A stretch of 64,000 bases of DNA from Sweltsa coloradensis (Eukaryota; Arthropoda; Insecta; Plecoptera; Chloroperlidae): contig JAMZAV010000769.1 in assembly GCA_024449915.1 (NCBI GenBank), forward strand, positions 186,001-250,000, given 5' to 3'. The notes under the pieces were generated by a model. It saw nothing but the letters and a program-made list of their open reading frames with translations. It was not told the origin of the DNA and made no database searches. Shown here piece by piece: positions 55,955 to 64,000 of this stretch (the first letter of the stretch is position 1; each line of letters opens with the position of its first letter). The translations under genes and the position numbers were made by a program.

Positions 55955-56185
55955 AAAATGGCCAAACTTTGTAATTTTTTAGCTAGGTCCCATTGGCAAA
56001 AATCTCTCTTAAGAAATATCATGAGGACGATCTTTATGCTTCATGACCTTGGAGGATTGGTAAAAACAAATATTGACAATTATTTACTTTTAAACAACCT
56101 GTACTGTAAATATCCCCTATGTTTTGTTTTTTTTAAATTTGGACAAGTGGTTCGGTCAAAATATGCTGATCATAGTTTGTTCATT
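55955..56185 (+). repeat. Dispersed repeat C, copy 2
   Basis: Shares the ordered blocks of 14925-15180, including TTAGCTAGGTCCCATTGGCA and AAATATGCTGATCAT. Class unknown. Confidence 0.5.
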
Positions 56186-56186
56186 G

Positions 56187-56476
56187 GCTAAAGCGATTTT
56201 GGCAGAGGCATGGATGGTCAAGATGTCATGGCAATGGAGCTTAACACTTTGCTACTGACAATTTTGACATGCGTCTAGCTGTAAACCACTTTTGAAACGG
56301 TGGTGATCTAGGGAAGGGTAGTTTTGGGTGTTGTCAAAGATCATATACACATAAATATATATTCTTCGCTAGAAGATGTGCTATTAAACCGTAAAAATTG
56401 GTGATAACTAGTCAAGACTTACGCTTGTCGACGTTTTTAACAATACATGACTAGCCTCTGCCAAAATCGCTTTAGC
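56187..56476. mobile_element. 290-bp MITE with perfect 23-bp inverted ends
   Basis: GCTAAAGCGATTTTGGCAGA (plus GGC) at 56187-56209 recurs perfectly inverted at 56454-56476. No clear target duplication was found, so the superfamily is undetermined. Confidence 0.6.
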
Positions 56477-57794
56477 AAAATAAATGTAGGCCTACTATAC
56501 CCAGAAGTGGTGCGATTTCTGAATTGATATTTTTTGTGTGAAGAGTGTACCCCCTAGGTATATTTCTGTACAGTTTCATGACACGATTTCCTAAAGAACT
56601 ATTTTTTATTAATACGATACTCTAGTATCTGGAACTAGAACAAGCAGGTTAAAGCCGATTTACAAATTCCCTAAATCACAAATTTTCACAAATTTCACGA
56701 TCAATATTTTTATAAATTCGTGTTAAGGCTGTAGCCATGTCCCCATAGAGCTCTGTGTGTGCAGAGGTCTACTAAATATTTTTTTAAAGCACTTTCCTGT
56801 TGTCTAAAATCATCCAAATTACGCAACGACACAGAGGAAGGATTGAAATTTGTCACACTATTTTTACAACTAGCATACATTGTTTCGATTTTAAATGGGA
56901 CTCATTAATCTACTAGAAAAATTAAGGAAATGACCGGATCATGAGATAAATGTGTGGTTTTTTCACATAATATTTTAAATACTATTATCAGTTTTGCCAG
57001 AAAGTATTGTGAAGGTTCAGCCCTTCTTGAAAGTGAAAATATTCAAAATTATTCAAATTCAAATTTTGCGCCAAATTACTTTTAACTTAATTACTTTAAC
57101 TCATTCATAAAAAGGGTCGCCAATTAAATAAAATATGGGACGGTCTAGTTTCAATCAGTAAAGCACTAGTAGGAACATAATCAGAAGGAGGAAAAACAGT
57201 AAAATTAAACAACCAAAGTGAAGTTATTCTAATTTCTCAGAAATACAAGTGAATTTAATGTCCGAGGAAATAAATAAACTGTTGAAGAGACCTGTCTCTA
57301 AGGAAACCTTTAGAATGCTCAAAGAAGGGGTGAAGTTAATACTTTTATTTACTTACTTACTTACTTAATACTTATACTAATACGGAAACTACAACCCCGT
57401 TGTAGACCCTAACAAGGAAAATCAAACTAATAAACTAGGTACTATTGTTGTCTCCATTGGTTCCACTTCGCACTCTCCAACTTCTAAGGTCGGGTCTGAA
57501 ATAAAAACAACCTTTTCAGTCCATTCACCAAAAGCCGACCGGTAGATACCGAAGAAACAAATGAAAGAATGAAACTGTACTGAACTGATTTAAAGCAAAA
57601 GATGCTAGGAATCAATAATTAAAATGAAGTTAAATTATGTATACCACTTCAGAATCCTTAAGAGTCTGCGATAGTAGTGATTTTTTCTGGAACTCTTCCT
57701 GAAGCCAGTTTTTATCAGATTGTTATTAGACTTTGCACATAGCTTATGGTCATGCATATACAGTCGTCTATAGTGGCACAGTTTTTTTTTTAAA
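56477..57794. other. Unassigned sequence
   Basis: AT-rich with a short (ACTT)n tract near 57350. No gene recognised. Confidence 0.4.
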
Positions 57795-58485
57795 CTATCA
57801 CAAAAAACTTCTTCTTCTCACATGCCCACATTTGGCATATGATGCCACCATCATGCTTGATCTAGTCAACCAGTAGAGACGAGCCTCCCTTTCTTCCTTC
57901 TTCATGCCGTTTGGCATTGCGTCCCGCTCATTTGCCAGATGGCACAAGTGTACAGATGTCGTCTTGTCATGTTCACCATCTCCGCACAATCTACAGGTAG
58001 GCTACTGGTTTCAAACACACTTATTTGGTGCAGATGCTTCCCTAGCACGTCATATTGGGTCTTTAACCTGAACTGTGCTGTTTCTGTTTGTCTATCATAT
58101 ATTTTGTTGGGTTTTCTTGGCTGTGCGGTGTACTCCTGCCATGGTTTGTCTTGTCCCTTTTTGACCCAATCTTGTCTCGTTTTCTTAGAAGCTCCAGCAT
58201 TTACATGGGCTTTAAGTCTTTAACTGAGCTGTAAGTTAACGGTGTGCTCTGTTGTAGCATTTTGCTACCTTGCTTAGCTAAGAATTCCGCTTTCTCACTG
58301 CCATATAGGCCACTGTACATTACAGTGTGATGGTATCCAGTATCCACTGTAGCTTAATTACTTAGTTTGCGTTGTGCAGTCTTAGGATTTGTAGTTTGCA
58401 CTGCCTTACCACAGAATCCGCCACTTCCTTGTTGTCTGGATGTATTTCATACAAACTCAGTCAAAACCGGAGCTAACATGTTGTA
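57795..58485 (-). pseudogene. LINE RNase H and C-terminus, minus strand
   Basis: Reading leftward: HPDNKEVADSVVRQCKLQIL, an RNase H end (LQWIP, then HC.LYGSEKAEFLAKQGSKML), AQFRLKTQYDVLGKHLHQ, then CGDGEHDKTTSVHLCHL and the (TTC)n mirror of the family's (GAA)n tail at about 57807-57817. Several frames are used, so it is dead. Same family as 7895-9931 and 10560-11192. Confidence 0.7.
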
Positions 58486-58689
58486 CGGACTTACGTCAAG
58501 TACTTCCATGTTTACCTATATTACATACATTATTACTTTGTCTTAACTCTAACTAAAATAAGTCTTTTATAATATAGTTTGTAGATGATGTTTTCTTTCT
58601 GTACGGTCATGGCTGATTTCTCGTCGCCATCCTTGCATTTGTTCTTCGGACTATGGGAAACCACGAAAACTCGGAATCTCGAAGTATCA

Positions 58690-59440
58690 TTCTTAGTTTA
58701 GAAATTTTCCAACTATTCTACACGTGTTGAGTATTACTGCCTGTTGAGTCTCGATGTATACATTGGTTGAAGATCTAGTTGTTGAAATGCTTTCATGTAG
58801 CTTCTTCGGTATGATGCCGTTGGCCGATGTTACGAGTGGGACTGTATTTACCTTTTTCTGTTTCCACATCTTCTTGATCTTAATTGCAAGTTCACTATAC
58901 TTGTCAATTTTTTTCTTTTGTGTAGTCTTGACATTATGGCACATTGGGACAGCACGTCAATAAGGGTAGTTTCTTGTTTCTCTTTGTCAACTATTACTAT
59001 ATCCGGTCTGTTGTGATGTATAGTTTGGTCTGTTATAACTGTGCGGTCGTAATATAATTCAAAATAAATCTTTACTTTCTAATCTAGTACTTTCACTGGT
59101 TTGTATTTGTAGTAAGGTGAGTGTGTGTGTCAATGAGGTTGTACTTGATTGCTAGTTTTTGATGAATAATGTTAGCTACTTGGTTATGTCTGTAGAGGTA
59201 ATCTGTTTGACATAGTGACTGGCACCCGGATATGATGTGTTCGATTGTTTCAGCCCTTACACTACATTTTCTACATTGATCGTTTACTGTCGCATCTTGT
59301 ATAATGTATTTTTTATGATTGTTCGTCGCAATCACTCGGTCTTGAATAGCTATCATAAAACCTTCTGTTTCTCCTAATAGTTCCCCGTTGTTTAACCACC
59401 TATTTGATGCTTTAATATCTACCTTCTGTAGTTCATCATC
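58690..59440 (-). pseudogene. C-terminus of a second LINE family, minus strand
   Basis: Two stretches in different frames: AIQDRVIATNNHKKYIIQDA with a knuckle CRKCSVRAETIEHIISGC and RHNQVANIIHQKLA (59356-59093), then KYSELAIKIKKMWKQKKVNT with PLVTSANGIIPKKL and AVILNTCRIVGKFLN (58944-58693). These are the standard tail motifs of a widespread non-LTR polyprotein. The RT core is absent. Its 3' end text (AAAACCGGAGC, TTGTACGGAC) near 58460-58500 recurs at 61979-62010. Confidence 0.82.
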
Positions 59441-59624
59441 CCCACAAATACAAAAATTTGTAAAAAAAAAAAAAAATGCCAGCCAAGCTCTCCTTCAAAA
59501 GTCTTTGGCTGTGAATGCTGTGAGATATAGAAGTTGAGCCAAGCTTTTTATTCTTTCTCCCTAGTTTCTCTTTGAAAAGAAGTAAGATCATTTTACCTGT
59601 TAACGAGCGCCAAGTCATTTTTGA

Positions 59625-60055
59625 TTATACTCCCTGATTTGCTGTTCCTGATTTTTGGCAAACCTCATATTCGTTTGAGTGGGATCGTCTAATAAATCAT
59701 TTTTTTTCTTTTCGTTTTTCTTTTTTAATGATTTTTTGTTTTTTGTTTCTTTCTTTTTCTTTCTTTTTTCATTTTCTTTCTTTTCTTTTTCTTTTCTTTT
59801 CATTCCCTACCCTTTGTTATATTTGGTTCATTCATTAAATGCATTAAATATCATTTTGATTTGTTACCAAAATTGTTGTTTTTAATGCATTGTTGTTGTA
59901 ATGCTACTATTTAAAATATTTACTTAAATGTAGTTTATTGTTGTTTCTGCATCTATGTAATTAGATTTATTTAGTTGTCCTCCTTTGTAAATCAGTTACT
60001 ATAACTGAATAGGATAGACGTTAAATAAAATAAATAAAAATAAATAAATAACGAT
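59625..60055 (+). repeat. LINE 3'-end repeat E, plus copy, with (TAAA)n tail
   Basis: TTTGAGTGGGATCGT, a TTTTC-rich low-complexity stretch, CTGAATAGGATAGACGTTAA and then (AATAAAT)n. Minus-strand copies lie at 61370-61440 and 61500-61800. The A-rich tail marks a retroposed 3' end. Confidence 0.6.
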
Positions 60056-61369
60056 TTTTGTGGTAAAAAGTAAAAGATTTAAACCCGAAATCATAAAAAA
60101 AAAAGGCTTGGCCATTGAATTTGGTTCATGGCCAAGCAGATCAGCTGATCTCATATATAATTTCATAAATTAGTAATTATAAAAAATATTTGTTTATTAA
60201 GACAGGAATTTTCTTGTCAGTCAGCGCGCACCAATTCGGCGGATAATAGACAAGGCCGTGAGCTGGATGAAGGGTTATTGAAAGAATCAAGAATTTTAAT
60301 GAGCTAATCAGACTTCTTCTGTCAAGCCTCTCCATTCATCTTTTCTGTCGCCAGATATGTCTGGTCTGTAGAGGTACGGAAGATATCTGCTGCTTCAGTG
60401 CTCAAAAACGCAACTAGGTTGCGCTGGAGTAAAATCAACTCGAGAGGCATCTATTTGGCAAAAGTTGTTCTTCCTCAAGGAAAATAGACCATTAAATCAT
60501 ATAATCAGAGCGACGACGGGCTCTAGCTCTTCAAATAAAGAAGTTAACAGCATCGGAACGGAGAGGTAACCAGCTGCAAATTTCAGAACATGATCCAGAC
60601 AGTCTCAGGATACTCCCTTAGAAATGGATTTCAAAAAAACTTGTCGGAACACCCTTAAAAAAATTATCAAACTCGAAATTTGAGTTTTTTGTGTTTTTTC
60701 TTGTTTTCTTTAATACATCTAAAGTTACAAACATATTGACCTAATTTTTTTTTTAGAATGTGTAATTCTATTGTATCTACCTATATTGATATGGCATTTT
60801 GTATTTTCGTAAAATTCAATATGCAAAACATTAAAAATTGATCGAAGAAAATCGCAAAAAATCGTAACACCGCATTTTCAACTCGATCACAAGCCACAAA
60901 AAAAATTCAAAAAAATTACGAGTGGCAGCAATCGATGGGCACAAGCTTTCTCTACAAAACTGTGTCTTACACTTTTCGTTTACGTAAACTTCGTCGCATT
61001 GATTGTTGCACTGTTTGTGAGATGGTATTCATCGCCGACGCCTCTGCAGGCTGTGCGCTTACGGCGCAGAACGGGCTCTTATCCAGCGATAACCAAGCGA
61101 ATCTCGACCGCTTTGACCTTGCTGAGCTAAGAACAATCGCTGTCACATACGAGCATATTGAAAGGTGCCACTGTCAGACCCCCATCGTTTATAGTTGATT
61201 ATTGCTACACACAACTTAAATAATCTTAGTCAATAAAGATTCAAATACGTATATTGTTATTTTATAAATGTTTATGACAATTACTATCATGTTTCTATTT
61301 CTACTCTGTGTATTGCAAATATAGGTAGACACCCTATCTTCCTTCACATATTATCTATTTGATTTATTT
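60056..61369. other. Unassigned sequence
   Basis: Contains an open stretch of 87 codons at 60935-61198 with no recognisable family. No repeat ends. Confidence 0.3.
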
Positions 61370-61800
61370 TACGTCTTTCCTATTCAGTTATAAAAAAAAA
61401 CTGATTTACAAATTACAGAGGAGGATAACTAAATAAAACTAATCACATAGATGCAGGCAAAACAATGATCAGTGTAGTTTAACAAAGTTTGGAATAGTAA
61501 TATTTTATTTATTATGTATTTATTTTTTTAACGTCTATCCTATTCAGTTAAAAACTGATTTACAAAGGAGGTCAACATTTACAAAGGAGGAGTCACACTC
61601 ACAACAACTATGTATAGTAAGACAACATTATATTTAAATTGGATAAACAATATTAAAGTAAAATTAATTAAAATAAATTATATACATATACAAAAGAAAG
61701 AAAAAGAAAACCGAATTGAAAAGACTGATTTATTATACGATCCCACTCAAACGAATGTGAGGTTTGCCAAAAATTATAGGAACACCAAATCGAGGATATA
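61370..61800 (-). repeat. LINE 3'-end repeat E, minus copies
   Basis: TATTTTTTTAACGTCTATCC, CTATTCAGTT, and CGATCCCACTCAAACGAATG are the complements of 59625-60055. One short (61370-61440) and one longer (61500-61800) copy lie in tandem. Confidence 0.6.
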
Positions 61801-62045
61801 ATCAAACTTTCGTGGAGGAAACCATGCCGAACGTGATCTTCATTCTTCTGTTCAATCTTGAAAACCATTACCATTACCATACTCCAAAAATTTTGACTTT
61901 TATTATAATAAAATTATTATAATATATTAGGGCTATTCGTATTATTTGATTAGATGTTTTTTATACGAACACAGTAAAAACCGGAGCCAACATTTTGTAC
62001 GGACATATTGTACTTCCTTGTGTACATATATACATTATTAATTTG

Positions 62046-62572
62046 TAGGGTTGCACAATGTCAATTGACCGGTCAAATGACTGGTCAAATACTTTTGGTC
62101 AATTGACCAGTCAATTGACTTAAAGATAACATGTGTATATTGCATTTAAAAATTAAAATTATTTGAATTTTCATATTCGAATTTGAATTGTTATGTAAAC
62201 AATAACATTTCTTTCTTTCTTTTTCAATTAAAAAAGTTTTAATTAGGTAATATTTTATTTTAATTATTATTTATTATGTAGTTATATTATGAATTATAAA
62301 AGACAAATTGAATATAATAGCTTCTGGGTAAGCTGAAGCTGAATCGGAGAAAGGGACTGATGACAGCATCGACGATGATGATGACGATGATGATATGCCA
62401 CTTAATATGCATTTAACAAGCTTTTAAATAAAAAAAAGCTTTTGTCACAACATTTAAAAATATATATATACTAATTATTTAATAAAATAAAATTTATGAT
62501 TTTTTACATTTGACCGTCAATTGAACAGTCAATTGACCAAATTTGAATTTGACCGGTCAAATCCCATCCCTA
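62046..62572. mobile_element. hAT-type element with TTGACCGGTCAA motifs
   Basis: Ends TAGGGTTGCACAATGTCAA and, inverted, TAGGGATGGGATTTGACC, with a perfect 8-bp duplication TTAATTTG at 62038-62045 and 62573-62580. Repeated GTCAATTGAC and GACCGGTCAA palindromes occupy both ends. 527 bp, non-coding. It lies within a LINE 3' remnant whose uninterrupted counterpart is near 58500-58600. Confidence 0.88.
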
Positions 62573-62580
62573 TTAATTTG

Positions 62581-64000
62581 TCTGAACTAAAATAAGTACT
62601 AATTAAGAATATCATTTGTAGATGGTTTTTGCATCCCTCTGTGAACGGTTATTTAAGCGGTTATTTATTGTATTATTTACGTTCTTCACGGTGTATATTT
62701 TTAATGAAAAGTGGAATGCACTTTCAACTCCACAATGATTAAACGTTAAGATGGGAGGTTCATAAGTGTAGTGTGCAAGTGTATACAATAGTTTAATAGT
62801 GAGATTACTAATAAACAAATTTGGTCACACTACCTAAGTGAATCTCTATGCAGAGGATTGAACCTAAATATTGTCTTCATTTTATTCGTCTTCGCCTTGA
62901 TTGTAGATGTTGTAGTACTCTTTGTTGAAACGACAGAACAGATGCTCGACGAAGAATATTGTGTGTTAAGTTAGGGTTAATTATATTTTGATGCAATTTC
63001 ACAGTCTTCTTCTCAGTTTCTATTTATTGCATTTTGTGGTAAAGATCTGTTACTGAAAGACAACACCTGAAGACGGGCATGCATTGCACCCTGAGCAGGT
63101 TTCCAACGAAAAATTGTTATTATAGGGCCTACTCCTGAAAAACTTGACGCACATGGTCGATGGCAATTAGCCGGTATTGGAGTGAAATGTACGACTTCCT
63201 TGAAATTGGCATGCATTTATTTTAATAATATTTCCGGCAAGCCAGAGCTAATGCAGGGTCAACGCCATTCTCGACTAGAGATTCTCTATATCTACATAGC
63301 AAACATTATGTAAGAAATAATAATTATGCAATTTTTAACGTAGTCTTTATGAAAGTTAAAAGCAAAATCAGTGGCTTGATCATAGTTTGTTGTTTCTCTG
63401 GTCTTGATTGCTCCCTGCCCTGAATTATTTTTTCTCTAATGTTATTCTGAATTCAGGTAACAATTATTTGTTTCTGGTATCTGGAATTTACCGGGAAGAG
63501 ATCTACACTGTCACTGACTCTTTACCGAATACTATCATCACAGCGATTTTCCGTATTGACGTGGGAGAATTTGATTTATTATTTTATTATAATTATTTTA
63601 TTTATTTTATGTATGTCCTGAACTTCACCACAGAGAAAACAGTGAAGGCCCTACACTCCAGTTAAATTGTGCTCTTTCCGCACGTGTTGTGTGATTTGGC
63701 GGGGCTGGAATATCGTCTCAGCTTTTCTCTAGGTTGCAATTCTTGTTCCTATGTACACAAAACCGTGGAATTTATACGGGAAGTCGCACTAGTTATTTTT
63801 TATGCATAAAGATTTTGTGAGTGGTTTCATCATTTCGTTCTCGGCATGCCGATAAAATAGTTTCAAAGTCTTCAATTCATTAGGTAATAAAGGTCAATTT
63901 TCCCCGTTATGGGTACAAAACACACAGCTTATTTTACTCATCGGTTTAGGGGTAGTTTATTGGTTAGTGGGACATAATCATTATCATCTAAAATGAAAAC
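62581..64000. other. Unassigned sequence to the right edge
   Basis: The first ~60 bp continue the LINE 3' remnant. The rest shows no gene, RNA or repeat ends I can support. A moderate open stretch at 63408-63665 has no recognisable family. Confidence 0.35.

Noticed and set aside
59615..59803. Lysine-rich protein on the minus strand
   Set aside because: It is encoded by a TTTTC/GAAAA low-complexity tract within a LINE 3' end.
60935..61198. Possible small host gene (87 codons)
   Set aside because: No recognisable family, no splice or promoter support; an open stretch of this length can occur by chance.
63408..63665. Possible exon or small protein near the right edge
   Set aside because: Weak composition, no family, no clear splice sites.

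Overview
The window is eukaryotic, almost certainly from an invertebrate animal. It is AT-rich, has intron-bearing genes with GT/AG junctions, and is packed with animal-type transposons (hAT, piggyBac, Ty3/gypsy, Penelope, non-LTR and Helitron-like). The palindrome TAGGCCTA recurs throughout. A marine deuterostome such as an echinoderm is my best guess, with low confidence; nothing here fixes the species.

Two host genes can be read. (1) A RUS1-family gene (vertebrate RUSF1/C16orf58) lies on the minus strand and spans at least 38.7 kb. Its first coding exon is at 37915-38697, followed by exons at 28741-28901, 12516-12708, 5543-5658 and 25-224; the 3' end lies beyond the left edge. All four junctions have GT/AG splice sites and agree in phase, giving 484 codons so far. 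Nearly everything from 225 to 37914 is therefore intron. The first exon carries about 230 residues ahead of the conserved RUS1 start, with a possible myristoylation signal and a short internal repeat. (2) A C9orf85-like (DUF2039) zinc-binding protein lies on the plus strand at 50783-51280, divergent from the first gene.

The rest is a layered set of mobile elements. 225-12500: hAT-type elements with 8-bp target duplications (367-2048, 6143-7281, 8360-9527, 12097-12488), two copies of a Helentron-like family carrying a tRNA-type promoter (2083-3369), a short Helentron (7453-7894), and non-LTR remnants. 13900-28740: a Helentron-like repeat, a decayed Jockey/CR1-type LINE (16067-18890), and a very young Ty3/gypsy element with identical 324-bp LTRs (19564-24926) inserted in another Helentron-like repeat. 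Then comes a TTAA-flanked foldback element (26385-26981) inside a tandem duplication that also holds a dead copy of RUS1 exon 2 (27154 to about 27307). 28900-37900: hAT and TA-flanked palindromic elements and two Penelope-type hammerhead-like motifs. 40341-42193: a TA-flanked element with 29-bp ends. 43481-49853: a TTAA-type element abutted by a 4.8-kb piggyBac with a broken transposase. 53550-55387: a three-deep nest (Helentron-like, then hAT, then Helentron-like). 57795-62580: two LINE C-termini and a hAT element.

No rRNA or CRISPR array was seen, and the only tRNA-like sequences are promoter-like segments inside repeats. The genes do not form a pathway. The window is best read as one long-intron host gene whose introns record successive transposon insertions, plus a neighbouring small gene.
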